From NCBI GenBank assembly GCA_958450365.1, contig CAUEEP010000908.1:62001-126000 (forward strand): 64,000 bases of DNA, given 5' to 3'. Below, piece by piece: positions 43,458-56,200 of the stretch. Position numbers and translations under genes: made by a program. Positions within the stretch are counted from its first letter, which is position 1, and each line of letters begins with the position of its first letter. The DNA is from Mesorhabditis belari (Eukaryota; Nematoda; Chromadorea; Rhabditida; Rhabditidae). The notes beneath the pieces were generated by a model. It was not told the origin of the DNA, did not search any database, and saw only the letters and a program-made list of their open reading frames with translations.

Positions 43458-44265
43458 AGCGACATGGCGCATTGGAGAATTATTGGAAAAAATTAGCTGA
43501 TTCCGAAAATTAGCCACGAAAGGTTTGTGGAAATCGGTTAAAAATGGCCTCAAAGTTAATGATTTTTGAAAGGCTTTTCGAATTCGAATCGGAAAAATCA
43601 TGAAAAATTCGGTAACTCGGTGGTCAATCCGTACGCTTTCTGTAAATGCATTTCCGGTAGACTTTTTAATGAATTGATATGTAGTTATTCTTCTTTTTAA
43701 ATCTTCAATTTTGGGAAGCTAACTCTATTTTGACCGCACTAAACTTGTCCCTAAAGTGACTCGATTCCTTTTTTTGGTCACTCGCATTTCGCCCTCGAAA
43801 TTTCTTCAATCGTTCGATCGATTGAAACACGTTTTGGCCTATTTTGTAGAGGAGATTTACAACTTTCAAATAGTTTATAACATTCATCGATATCAGGTTT
43901 CTATGGTTGGAAATTTATGAAAATGTTGAAATCCGCATTTCTTATGCATGAATAGAATGCTTCCATAAGCTGCTTTTTCTATCTAGTTTTTTGTTTTCCC
44001 AATCCCAAGAGTCAAATGTTTTTTTTAAAATAGAAAAATCTCGCCTATTTATGAGCAATATGTTTGGCTCAAAAGAATTTTAACGACAGGCAAAGAGCTC
44101 GATTCAAAAGGGAAAAGAAAGGGTCAGAGAGAGCTCTATCTATCGATTGTTTTACGCCATGTTTACTTGACCCCTCTCAACATTTTTCACTTTCCCACCA
44201 ATAAACATATTGCTTTTTTCTACATTTCTTGAATATTCTGCTTATCGATTGCTAATTTTTAAACG
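43458..44265. other. Intergenic, NHR2 to membrane-protein gene
   Basis: No exon seen. The last ~150 bp before the ATG at 44266 hold pyrimidine tracts and GAGAGAGCTCTA but no recognisable promoter element. Confidence 0.35.
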
Positions 44266-47200
44266 ATGAGTAAAGAAAAGGACCCGCTGGAGCCAGATTC
44301 AAAGCTCACCGAGCCAAAAAAAGGGAAAAGTCGAACTCAAAAGGTAACTCAAAAGAAAACTTTATTTTAAAAAATGGTCTCCAAAAGCTTAAAAAATATA
44401 AAGCAAAATAATTTGATCAATTTAAGGTTGGTACAAAGAAGCTAGTTGTTTTATTAGTTTGAGTAATGAACTATAAAGCAACCAAATGAGAACTATAAAG
44501 AAATCAAATAGGAACTAAATAGGAACTAAATAGGAACTATAAGAGAACCAAATATCAGATAAAGGAACCAAATAGGAACTATAAAGTAACGAAAAAGGAA
44601 CTATAAAGGAACCAAATAAGAACTATAAAGGAACCAAATAGGAACTAAATAGGAACTCAATAGAAACCCAATAGGAACTATAAGGGAACCAAATAAGCAC
44701 TATAAAGGAACCAAATAGGAACCAAATAGGAACTAAATAGAAACCCAATAGGAACTATGAGGGAACCAAATATGAACTATGAAGGAACCAAATAAGCACT
44801 ATAAAGGAACCAAATAGGAACCAAATAGGAACTAAATAGAAACCCAATAGGAACTATAAGGGAACCAAATAACACTATAAAGGAACCAAATCGGAACTAT
44901 AAAGGAACCAAATAGGAACTAAATGGGACTATAAAGGAATGAAGTTCCTTTATAGTTCCTTTATAGTTGGTATCCCTTACTCATTATTTTCTTTTTATTT
45001 GCTAGGTTTATTTAAATAAACGTTAAAACGATAAAAATAAAAACAAATTTCGATTTATCTACAAACGATAAAAGAATCAAGGAATGAATCACATAGAATA
45101 AAGCAATACAAGAAAAGAAAAAAGAGAAGGAGAAAGCGCAAACGCCAGCTCAAACTAAAGCACCAAAAAAAAATAAAAAAATGAAAAGAATGATGAACGG
45201 GAAAAGGAGCACAAAATAGCAAGCGGTCCTTACCGAGTACGGTAGGACAAAGGGTATAAAAAGGCAAAACACTCAACCCTTCTCAGCTCTTGAAATTTCT
45301 CAAAACAAGTGCTTTTTCAAACACTGGAGAAGCCATTTTGTGGAAAAAAATAGGGCTTTTCAATAAAACAAACCATTTGTGTTTTGATCGATTCACCGTT
45401 TCTAAAACAATCAATGAAAATAGCATACCAACACATAATACTTAATCTAATAATTTTTTTAGGGTTGGTTGAATGTTCGAGCGGCTCTCACAAGCTGGTC
45501 TTTTTGGATCTCGGCTCTCTCTACTTTAATCACCCTCATTGCTGCCATTCATTTCACCATTTTCTTCTCAAAAGCGTTGAAAGGATTTGCTAAGCAGGTA
45601 ACAGAAATTTGCAGAAAAAATGGTTAAACTAGAGATGCTCAATCTTTGCATAACGGCAATTAACTGCTCTTAGCGGTTTTAGCAGCGGCGTTTCCAATTT
45701 TAATGAAAACTGTAACATTTTAGAGATCTGTCATTTGATTCCCCGTAATTCAAGCTTTCGATTCCGACCACACATCAATAGACTAACTTTAATGGCTAAA
45801 TAGATTTTAATCATTTTATCTAAAAAGTCTTTTCATAACGGCAATTAACTGTTTTAGTTTTGCCTAAACTCTATTTTTTTTCTGTCTAGCTTTGATTTTG
45901 TTTAGCTTTAAATTATTAATTCTTTTAGATTAACGCCTTTGTGAAAGTGGGTGACTTGGGAAACTCGTTCTTTCAAACAATCGTCACCATCTTTGTGATC
46001 GTCTTTGTCGTCTATCTTTTCTTCATCCATCTTGCATCAAGTTTTTATAAATCTTTAAAAAGCGAATGAACATTTTAGCAAAGATCTTCCGGAATTGGCT
46101 GAGTGGGTGCGGTACAGCTTGCATTCTCTTCGTTTCCTCGATATTTTCACAGGTAACTGAAGTTGATCGGCTATTGTTAGCTGAGGAGAGTCAACTCTTG
46201 CACTCTTGCACTCTTGCAGCTCTTGCAGTCAACTCTAAACATCAACTCTTGCAAATTTCAGATCTTTCTGGTAGCTTGGGTCTTGGTGACGTGCATCGTC
46301 TCAGCTCTAACTCTTGTCTATTTCCTCTTCATCGGTGCAATCTATTCCTTCTGTTCCCTAGTGGACACAGAATGTTTCAACTTCAAAGTGCTCATCCCCG
46401 CCATTGTGAATCGTTTCAGCAACAATGTGAGTGCTAAATGTCAGAAACTTTATTCATATTCAAAATTCTTCTTCTGATGCGCTTTTCCCGTTTTTAGCGA
46501 ACCTTTCTTTAGGGCTTTCTTCAGCACTTTCTTTAGCGCTTTCTTCAGCACTTTCTTTAGCGCCTTCTTCAGCACTTTCTTTTCGACATCATCTGCGTCG
46601 GGTCGAACTGAAATAAGAAAATTGCAAACTATTTAAACTTCAGCACAAGCACAGGCAAAATTTTCAGAACAAACCGGGTTAGAACCAGGTCCTATAGTGC
46701 TAGTTTAAAGATTGGGTCAAGCCCGGGACAAACCAGGATCCGACTTCTGGTCCGAACCACAAACCTGGGTCAGAAACCAAAGCAGAAGGTCAGAATTTAA
46801 CTTTCAAATCCTTGAATCGCATCTAGTGACACTTGTTATCAAGCGCTTCAGACTTTGCCCCCATGACCGACTGGCTAAGTCTGGTCAACTGGCCGGCTGG
46901 TTAAGTCTGGTCGACTGACCGATTGGTTAAGTCTGGTCAACTGGCCGACTGGTATCTTAGTCGGGAGGTCAAGGGTTCAATCCCGCCGCCTAGATTATTC
47001 ATTCTTTTTTTTATATATATATGGGGGTTTTTCTTTCCTACTTTTACAGTTTAAGGGTTGTGCTTGTGTATTGTTTGTATCACATTATTCGTGAGAAGAA
47101 ATCTATTTTTAATATTCATGAGACTGTAAGGCAAGTAAGCCCAAGCGGACACCATGGATCAAACCGCGGTCAAGAGTTAAAAATTGAAACAATCTCAGGG

Positions 47201-50200
47201 TTTTCTTTGACTTTCGACTTTAAAAGTACTTTAACTTTAAACTTTCAAGTTAGAAACACTAGCTTTTACCTACTTTAACTAAAAAAGTAACAGTAAAAGA
47301 TCGATGTAAGAGATATCGAAGTAAAAGATCGATGTGGAAGTAATCCAAAATTGCTCACCAGTTGTCCGACGGTGTTTCCTGTGTTTTGACTTTCTATTTT
47401 TCCTAGAGTTTCCAAGATTTGCATAGCCTAAATGAGGATAAGAAATATATAAGAATCATTTTAAAGCTTTAAAACCAATTCCCCACTTTTCCTTTTATGA
47501 TGTCCCTTTCTATGGTGACGCTTCACTGTATGATTGCCGTGTTTTTCTCTAAAAATCTTTTCAAGTACTTTAACCCATTCAAACCCCATTGCTTCCATTG
47601 CAAAAAAAACAATAAAAATAGTAGAAAAATAAGAGTTTTCAATAACATGATGATAAAAGTTTGGTTTGTGCGATAAAAAGGTGAATGAGCTTAGGCATCG
47701 GGCATCGGAAAGTCTTCTCAGAATACCAATTTTCAGATTAATCGTGTAATTCATTCAGGATTGAAAAAAGCTCGATTTGTAACCAAAAGCACTGGTTTTT
47801 TTACGTTCTTTAAGTTAAGTATTTTAGATTCTATATTATAATGAAACTTAAAGAATCTAGATTGTATAACAGTTCATTCACTTGATCTTCTCTTCCAACT
47901 CTTTGGCTTCAGATAGATTTCTTGGGGTGAAGTGAGATTTTAAATGAAAACACATGCTTTCTGGCGTCTTTTATTTGTAAGTCATCTGATTTCTTATGGC
48001 AAACTTTTAAATTAAAACAAATCGATCTACAGGGCGCCATAATTACCCGCACAACATTTCATAGGCAGGTCCACATTGTTAAAAGTGATTTTTTTTCCTC
48101 TCTTTTTACTGGACAACATTCTTTTGTAGTTCTTTTGTAGTTTTTTTGTAGTTTAGGCATCGGGCATCGGAAAGTTTTCTCAGAATATCAGAAACCAGAG
48201 CGGAATGTCAGAATTTAACTTTCAAATCCAGATTTCAGATCAATCGTGTAATTCATTCAGGATTGAAAAAAGCTCGATTTGTAACCAAAATCACTGGTTT
48301 TTTAGGTTTTTTAAGTGTTTTAGGTTTGCTAAATCAAGTATTTTATTTATATTCTAGTATAATGAAACTTAAAGAACCTAGATTGCATGACAGTTCATCC
48401 ACTTGATCTTCTCTTCCAACTCTTTGGCTTCAGATAGATTTCTTGGGGTGAAGTGAGATTTTAAATGAAAACACATGCTTTCTGGCGTCTTTTATTTGTA
48501 AGTCATCTGATTTCTTATGGCAAACTTAAAACAAACCGATCTATAGCGTCATTTCATCTGGAAAAACCAGTGCTTCTCTGGTTTTATAAAGTTAACTGCT
48601 AATAAAACTTTAAAAAAAACTACCTATTAATCGATTCATTTATTTCAAAGACACAAAAATAGAAGATAAAACAAACTATCAGAGTTTTTAGAAACATTTG
48701 ACTTTTGATTGAAACATTTTTGAAATAACGTATTTTCTCTAATAGTAGTGCACCCTGAGCGTTGCTTAAATTGCTCGAAATCTCGAAAACCGCTTATCAG
48801 AACCTATCGATGTGAGGTCGGAAAATGTAGCTGACGATGAGATCTAGTGGGAGATTAGAGTGTTGAGCTTCTGGGAAAACTTGAAAACTGTAAAATAGTC
48901 ATCAACTCGGCTCAGCAAGGTGCCCTACTATTAGAGAAAATACGGTATTTATATCAAGAGCTGGAGTTAATCTTATTGTTATTAAATAGCATTAAATTGT
49001 ATTTGTAAAATGTAAAAGCCAGTCTTAAAGAAGCTAGACTTAAGTATGTATTACAAGGGAAGGTCAACTGGCTGAGCCGGCCAAATGCTATGTGACCTAT
49101 ACCATTCGACGCAGAATTTTATTCCGAATCTAGCGTATTCTCTCTAATAGTAGTGCACCCTAATAGTAAATTCCTCGAAATTTCGAGGACCGCTTATCAG
49201 AACCTATCGATTTGGGGTCGGAAAATGTAGCTGATGATGAGATCTAATGGGGGATTTGAGTGTTGAGCTTCTGCAAAAGCTTGGAAACCGTAAAATCGTC
49301 ACCAACTCGGCTCGCTGGGGTGCACTACTATTAGAGAAAATACGGTATACACTTTTTCACACAAAACTTTCAGATCTAGCTCTAGATTTTGCTCTAGCTT
49401 TTGAATAAGCTCTAGTCTGCTTTCAAATAGACTTTAAATCAATTCAAGTTTGGTTTATGATTATCTATACCGTATTTTCTCTAATACTAGTGCACCCTGA
49501 GCGTCACCTAAATTGCTCGAAATCTCGAGAACCGCTTATCAGAACCTATCGATGTGAGGTCGGAAAATGCAGCTGACGATGAGATCTAGTGGGGGATTTG
49601 AGTGTTGAGCCTCTGCAGAAGCTTGGAAACTGTAAAATCGTCACCAACTCGGCTCGCCAGGGTGCACTACCATTAGAGAAAATACGGTAGTTTCCCTCAA
49701 AATGTTTCAATCACTTGTCTTTCATCGATTTTTTTCCGAAATTGGTTTAATAAAAACGACTAAAACTATTGGAAAACTTTGAAAGAAAGAAATTTTCAAT
49801 AATTTTTAGCAAATCGACATGACGTTTTGCCAGGATAAGAAGGAAATCTTGTGCAATCGGACGAACAATATGATCGGGAATTTCGGGATCGCTTTGACGA
49901 TGGCTTTACTCACTTTCTGTGGTAGGTTAAAGATACGGTGATAGCATATCACACTACAGTATACCAAAATAAAAACTATTCATTGACTTATTGGCCCAAT
50001 ATCATATAGTAAATCAGCTTGCTAGGATTTGAGATATAGAAAACGATCGTGTCCGTTCTCTTCAAAAATTACGTTCCTATTTGCATTTAATTTGCGTCGC
50101 TTTTTCGTCTCATTCTCTCCCTCCAAATTTCTTTTTTTTATTTTTTCGGCAAAACTTCTGGCTTCTCGTCCTTTTAGTTTTGGAGTTTTACCCACGTTTT

Positions 50201-51429
50201 TTCGGGATTTGATGTTTCTCTTCACGCGCACGCTGTTTTGTAATGAGTATACATTTCGAGTGCTCTCCTGTGTCTCCCAAAGTGTTCCTCCCCAAAATGC
50301 CCCCCAAAGTGTCTCCCTAAAGTGAGTTTGGAGTTTTGCCCTCGTTCTTTCGGGATTTGATGTTTCTCTTCACGCGCACGCTGTTTCGTGCACGCTGGAT
50401 ACACATTTCGAGTGCTCCCCTGTGTCTCCAAAGTGACCCCAAAGTGCCCCTCCCCAAAATGCCCCCCAAAATGCCGCCAAAAATGCTCCCGTCTCCCAAA
50501 GTGTCCCCCTAAAGTGAGTTTGGAGTTTTGCCCTCGTTCTTTCGGGATTTGACGTTCATCTGCACGCTGTTTTGCAATGAGTATACATTTCGAGTGCCCC
50601 CCTGTGTCTCCCAAAGTGCCCCCCCCCCCAAAATGCCCCCAAAGTGTCCCTGTAAAGTACTTTTTTTCGACGTTTTTTGCCCATAAATTTCTTGAAACTT
50701 ATTAGATCATCAGATTCATTAGACATTAGATCATTGGATTTGTTTTAATGTAAGAAATAAAATGATAACTAAATCAGTTGAAAAAGTTATGTGCAAAAAC
50801 GTCGAAAAAAAATACTTTAGGGGGACACTTTGGGGAGCATTTTGGGACGCACTTTGGGAGATACTGGGGGGCACTCGAAATGTATAGCCATTGCAAAACA
50901 GCGTGCAGAGAAACAAGTGTTAACCTTATGCTTGATGTTGCGTGTTCTTATTCTTTTGTTTTTGAAAGTTTTGCGGAAATTCGTTTAACCTTTTGTGCTA
51001 TTCAGCTATTCTGAAACTAAATCATTCCCGATGATAAGGTTAAAGCGAATTAACTAAACAATGACTAAACAATGAACTAAACAATGACTAAACAATGAAC
51101 TAAACTATGAATTAAACAATGACTAAACAATGAACTAAACTATGAACTAAACTATGACTAAACAATGACTAAACTATGAACTAAACTATGAATTAAACAA
51201 TGACTAAACTATGAACTAAACTATGAACTAAACTATGAACTAAACAATGAACTAAACAATGAACTAAGCAATGACTAAACTATGAATCTAAACAATGAAG
51301 TTATAATAACTAAAAGCCCATTTAGGTTGCCTCATTGTTCAAAATTGTGTCGTTTATGGACTCGGGAAGAAAAACGCAAAAAGTGAGAAGAGAAAAGACG
51401 AAAATATCGAAATGGAGGATCTTCAATGA
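44266..51429 (+). CDS. Multi-pass membrane protein, 259 aa, unknown function
   Basis: Seven exons: 44266-44343, 45463-45597, 45929-46040, 46079-46152, 46262-46426, 49810-49921 and 51326-51429 (780 nt, all in phase). The N-terminus is short, charged and cytosolic-looking (MSKEKDPLEPDSKLTEPKKG). Hydrophobic segments at ~37-61 (WSFWISALSTLITLIAAIHF), ~85-108 (IVTIFVIVFVVYLFF), ~120-165 (a long stretch, one or two helices) and ~210-238 suggest four or five membrane spans. A cysteine-containing loop with an N-glycosylation sequon (CNRTN) lies before the last span. The tail KKNAKSEKRKDENIEMEDLQ is charged. I do not recognise the family. A stop at 46067-46069 and an overlapping ATG would suggest two cistrons, but a 38-nt intron (46041-46078) removes the stop and keeps frame, so one gene is preferred. 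Intron 5 (3.4 kb) is full of repeats. Confidence 0.78.
44460..44950. repeat. Minisatellite of GGAACCAAATA / GGAACTATAAA units
   Basis: Over 35 short units in intron 1 of the membrane-protein gene, with higher-order repetition of ~70-90 bp. The array ends in an inverted TTCCTTTATAGTTCC. Confidence 0.85.
46495..46590. repeat. ~24-bp repeat (CTTTCTTCAGCACTTTCTTTAG core)
   Basis: Three to four units in intron 5 of the membrane-protein gene, just after exon 46262-46426. Open by chance (LSSALSLA). Confidence 0.7.
46850..46996 (+). repeat. tRNA-like 3' end preceded by A-box-like repeats
   Basis: Three or four copies of GACTGGTTAAGTCTGGTC / AACTGGCCGACTGG, then GTCGGGAGGTCAAGGGTTCA and ATCCCGCC with a good B box (GGGTTCAATCCC). 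It looks like a class II tRNA-like head whose 5' half has been multiplied. Compare 58555-59152. Confidence 0.5.
47684..48540. repeat. Direct duplication of ~330 bp
   Basis: 47684-48010 (GGCATCGGAAAGTCTTCTCA ... TTTCTTATGGCAAAC) recurs at 48153-48540 with a ~60-bp insertion of sequence also found at 46780-46810. In intron 5 of the membrane-protein gene. Confidence 0.75.
48726..48947. mobile_element. MITE family A, copy 8
   Basis: Same orientation as 21076-21298, worn left end. In intron 5 of the membrane-protein gene. Confidence 0.78.
49131..49347. mobile_element. MITE family A, copy 9
   Basis: Left end GCGTATTCTCTC as in copy 2. Followed by the same CTCTAGATTTTGCTCTAGC spacer as in the 21.6-kb block. 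Confidence 0.78.
49468..49689. mobile_element. MITE family A, copy 10
   Basis: Full copy with intact TACCGTATTTTC ends. Copies 9, spacer and 10 reproduce the arrangement of copies 2, spacer and 3. Confidence 0.8.
50165..50920. repeat. C-rich ~170-190-bp repeats with inverted end
   Basis: Three tandem units (starting near 50170, 50325, 50515) with GTTTTGCCCTCGTTCTTTCG, GCACGCTGTTTTG and runs of C (CCCCCCCCCC at ~50626). An inverted partial unit lies at 50795-50920. In intron 6 of the membrane-protein gene. Confidence 0.75.
51050..51295. repeat. Minisatellite (GACTAAACAATGAACTAAAC)
   Basis: About 20 units of 10-11 bp ending shortly before the last exon of the membrane-protein gene. Confidence 0.85.
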
Positions 51430-51850
51430 AAAGCTAAAACAATATTAAAACCAAAAAAAATACAAAATCCGTAAAAACAAAATCCCTAATATGATTTGAA
51501 ATTGATTGAATTTGCTTTCAAATTTCGAGCGACGAAAAATTTAAACTCATTTGCTCATGCTCAACCAAATTACAAGCTTATAACAGTAAAACTTTTTCTA
51601 AAATTTAAATCTGTAAACTCTGAGCTTATTTTAAGAGGTTTTTTTAATCTTTTTTCAATAATTGTTTATCTTTTCCCTGATGATTTCCATCTTTGCGACC
51701 AAATTTGGATTTTAAATTGTAGGGAAAAGATAAACAAGTACTGTAATGTATTTGTTTATATTTTCTTATAAAAAATAGCATTGGATTTGGATTTGCATTG
51801 AATAATGCAATTGCAGAATCAACTCATTTTGCGGGGCAGGCTAGTTTCTA
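51430..51850. other. 3' flank of the membrane-protein gene
   Basis: No exon; A-rich with AAAAAAAATACAAAATCCG. Open frame 51496-51771 shows no domain. Confidence 0.35.
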
Positions 51851-52330
51851 CAATTTTCTTTGAGCAACAAGATCATTTGCGCAACTGGGGAACTGCGCAA
51901 CTTGCCATAACTTTCTTCTAAGTGGACCAATATTTATGATTTTTGGTGTCATTTTGTTGCACTTATTGAGATCTATAAAATGAAACCAAAATCATAAAGA
52001 TTGGCCGACTTAGAAGAAAGTTATGGCAACTTGCGTAAATGACTCAGTTGGAGAAAAAGAATTGCGAACAGCCAAGGTCTCATTTGTTGCCCTCATTGAT
52101 ACTCTGGGGTTAAAAATTTCATTGAATTCAATGAACAATTTTTAGAGTATGGGGCTTGGATCTTCCCCAACTGTCATTAAGTTGCCATAACTTTCTCCTA
52201 AGTCGACCAACCTGATTTTCATTTGTAGATCTCAATAGGTGCAACAAAATGAAACCAAAATCATAAAGATTGGTCCACTCAGAAGAAAGTTATGGCGAGT
52301 TGCGCAAATGACCCGCAAATGACCCATGAT
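51850..52330. repeat. Repeat with internal inverted copies (TGCCATAACTTTCTTC core)
   Basis: Four occurrences in both orientations of TGCCATAACTTTCT(T/C)CTAAGT followed by a GACCAA block. One more partial copy ends the window (63890-64000). Possible fold-back element. Confidence 0.65.
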
Positions 52331-52442
52331 CCTGTTGCGCAAAAAAAGGGGAAATTAGCCTACCCCTATTTTGCTCACTGTTCCCAAAAAGCTGTCTTTT
52401 ACACTTTTATAAATGTAAAGTGAAAAATAGGGAAATTAGATG

Positions 52443-52712
52443 GCACCGTAAATACTGTAATAGTACACCACCCCCATAATGGCGATGCGGAGTGTTGCGT
52501 AGTCTAGCTTTGGACGGGCTTTTCTCGACACTGGTTTATGCTACAGTGCGCGCTTAGGTATCAAAAAATAGCTGAAATTCAGGGCTATTTTTTGATACCA
52601 AAGACGCATTTTTTGAAAGTACGGGTGCTTTGCAAAAAATTAAATACTATAAAACTTTTGCGACTACGCGACTGTACGAGGGGGGTGGGGTACTATTACA
52701 GTATTTACGGTA
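52443..52712. mobile_element. MITE family B, copy 2
   Basis: Near-identical to 26522-26790, with ACCGTAAATACTGTAATAGT ends. Between here and 53226 nothing else is seen apart from AT-rich DNA. Confidence 0.78.
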
Positions 52713-53216
52713 TGTAAGATTTTGGTTGTTTTCTCATTTTATTTTGTCCTTCTTCTGATTGCCTTTGAAATGATTTTGCGGGTATACGAGTTATTTTAAG
52801 ATTTCCTCTAATAAATGTATAGAATGTTTAGATAATAATTAAATAACACAACTATTTTATCAAATAATATCAAAGCAATCAAATCACACAGCTATTTTAA
52901 GCCACATCTATAAACAATTTAAAATCTAGAGTTCAAAGCTAACTAACTGTTAGCTTTGAAGCTAGACTTTTATTATAAAAGCCTTATTTTAAACGTTTAT
53001 TTTGGCATTTTGATATCAATTACATTAAACATTTCTCAAAGAGATTGCCAGTGGAAAGGGAATTTCTTTTTTGTTCCTTTCGAGAAGAAAGACAAGCAAA
53101 AATCGATTATTATCTAGCCTTTTTGTGCCAAATTAGGCTATGAAATCAAGTCAAATAACTTTTTTATCAACTCAATGACTTTGTTTGATTGGTTTTTAAA
53201 AATTTTCCTTGGATCT

Positions 53217-53226
53217 TATGCTTTAG
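53217..53226 (+). promoter_or_regulatory. Splice acceptor at glycosidase start (likely trans-splice site)
   Basis: TATGCTTTAG directly before ATG at 53227, with no upstream exon found. Confidence 0.5.
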
Positions 53227-56200
53227 ATGAATCCATTTCGAAGATTGTTCTCAATTCAATCGACTTCATCAGCCAGTTATCTTAAAGTAAGCTTTACTGT
53301 CTCGAAAATACAAAACTGCAAATCTGTTGTCTTCAAATAACTTTAATATAGGTTTTATTAAACTTTATATGAGTTAAGACTTAACCAATAATGACTAAAA
53401 CCAATTAAACCTCACTCATGACTGAAAACTCACTATTAGCCAACAAGTCAACAATCGTTGTAAGTCATATTTTACTTTTTAAAGCACCACACAGTTTCTA
53501 AAGTAGCCAAGTTAATCTCAGGTTTTAAATCATAAGATTCTCCTTCTAAAGTAGCCAAGTAATCTCAGGTTTTAGATCAATGAACAAGTGAAACAAGCGC
53601 TTTTCGAAAAGAAAGGAGTGGTGGCGTTAGAGTCGACGATTATCGCTCACGGAATGCCCTATCCAACAAATCTCAAGTTGGTTAGAATAGGCAAATAGAT
53701 AAAGAAACTTAATAAACAATAAATGCAATGGCGAATTGATTGGAGTTTAGCACTGGACACGAACTGGAGGAGATCATCCGATCTGAGGGAGCAGTGCCGG
53801 CCACAATTGCAATTATGGATAAAAAAGTATGTAAACTCCAGGAGTATTTCTAATGTGCAAATGCAAATGAATCACAACAATTTTAGTATGCAAATCTTGT
53901 AGTAAAAGCTCTATTCTATTTCTAGATCCACATCGGTCTTTCCGAAAGAAAAATGGAAAGAATCGCTAAATCGAAAGATGCTTTGAAAGTATCAAGGAGA
54001 GATATTGCGAAATGTTTGGCTATGGTGGGGGAAATCTTGTGATTCAATAGCTAGATTAAAAAGCATAAAACTACAATCATATTGTAAACTTATAGAACTC
54101 AGTGGGTGCCACAACAGTCGCATCAACGATGTGGGCGGCTCATCAAGCCGGCATTCGTGTATTTGCCACTGGAGGGATTGGAGGCGTTCATCGATATGCA
54201 GATCAAAGTAAGAGATTTAACAAACCTTTAAGAGTTTTGTAAGTACATTTATTAAGACTATTTTCACATTGTTGAGAATAAGCGATTTGGCAAAAACAAA
54301 TTCCTTCTAGAAAAGAAGTCATGACCAGGGCCAATTATTAGGTTGTTCGGATATAAATGAGCGTTTGCACTGCTTAACTCGTGAGGAAGCCATTTCTCGC
54401 ATCTGATCGTCTTTCCTATGGCGTGGAGATGCTCGTCAATGGTAGAATTTGAACATAGAAACTGTTGAGCAAGTCCACGCGTCGTTTGACATGGATCCAA
54501 TTCGATTGCAGCCCTCAAAGTATCGTTGTCTACCGCTTAAGGTCGACGAGAGTGTTCATCATCCTCGAGACTTTCATCACCATTCCGAAAGCGTTGGAGC
54601 CAGACTCGGCATCAGCTTTCGGACAATACATCATTCCCAAATGCTTTGACCAAATCTCAATGGGATTCCACGACTGTTTTGCTCAGTTTAAAGTCGTAAA
54701 GTACTTTATATATCTCGTCATCTAAAGCAAGAAAAAAGATCTTAAAAATAAGAAATTATCCGTTTAAAAAGATTCCAAATATACACAAGATAACGTACTT
54801 TTAAATACAGAAAGACATATTTTCAAAGCTTTCCTCACAACAATAAATTTAGCAACGCTTGTTTATATCCGAACAACCTAATACTAAGCTATCTAAAGCT
54901 TATTAAAAGATTTCTGATCTGGCCAGTGTAAGGTGTTTAAAAAAGAGCTGCAAGTTGGACAAAATAGTGCCCTCCTCCGTTAAGCGATAAGATCCGAGTT
55001 TCCTAAACAAGCTTGGCTTTTGGCTCAATAGAATATCCTTTTATGATATTTTATAATCAAATCTTATATTACGATGTCATTCTTAAATTTTAGAAATCAC
55101 CTTCATTCCTTTTCAAGCAAGAAAAAAGATCTTAAAAATAAGAAACTATCCGTTTAAAAGGCGTTCAAATATGCAAAAGATAACGTACTTTTAAATACAG
55201 AAAGACATATTTTAAAAGCTTCCCTCACAACAATAAGTTTAGTAACGCTTGTCCGAACAACCTAATAGCTAGTTTTTGGTAGGATCAAAGATTTTGTTTT
55301 GGTTTCCAGTTGACTAACGATAATCCTAAGTCCTAGGGCTTCCGACCAAGCAAACCTGATCATGAGTGTCACCGGGAAATTTCGGAAACTCTTTATTCTC
55401 TTTTCTCTAGGCCTTAATAATCTAATTTACAATTATTATTCTAAAGGAAAATGAGCTGAATCTAATCATGTTCTTTTTGTCTTTTTTGGATGAACTTCTG
55501 TTAAGATTTAGTTGAACTGATTTTCAGGAATTCCTGAATCGGGATAATAGTCGATAGGAGCGTAGTAAACGACGAAAAAAGCTTGTATCTGAAAAATCAT
55601 TAATCCAATCTAGACAAATCAGTTGATTCAGCACTACTCTACAAGAATATTAATAAATGAAAGTAGTTAGACTTCTAGAGGGAAATTTACGAAGGTTTTT
55701 CCCGGGTTCCCGAAACAAACTCTTCAGATCTGACTTCTAGCGGACTCAGACGCTGTAGACAAGGTTTAAGTAAGTATGATTGAAGTAAATCTATAAAAAT
55801 CTTGAAATTAATTGAACTATTAATTGAATTCTTTCAATTCTTCAACTTATTTGATTAAACTTTTCAGCATTCGATATCTCAGCCGATCTCCAAGAACTCG
55901 CTACAACACCAGTGACGGTGGTTTGTGCTGGCGTTAAAAGCATTCTCGATATCCCGAAAACCGTTGAATACCTGGTAAATTCAGCTATAATAATTGAAAA
56001 TCGAAAAATAGAAATAGAAAAATTCGATTAAAACATATTATTTTGAAAATTAGGAAACACACAGCGTCAACACAATTGTCTACTCGGAGAAGAACGCTTT
56101 CCCGGCTTTTTTCACTCAAGAATCCGGATCAAAGGGACAATTCAACACCAAAGATCTTGAGAAAGTCGCTAGAATTATAGGTAAATGTGTTATTTTTCTA

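Noticed and set aside
46066..46437. Separate gene beginning MNILAKIFRNW
   Set aside because: Better explained as an internal exon of the 259-aa membrane protein after removal of a 38-nt intron; splicing continues in frame to downstream exons.
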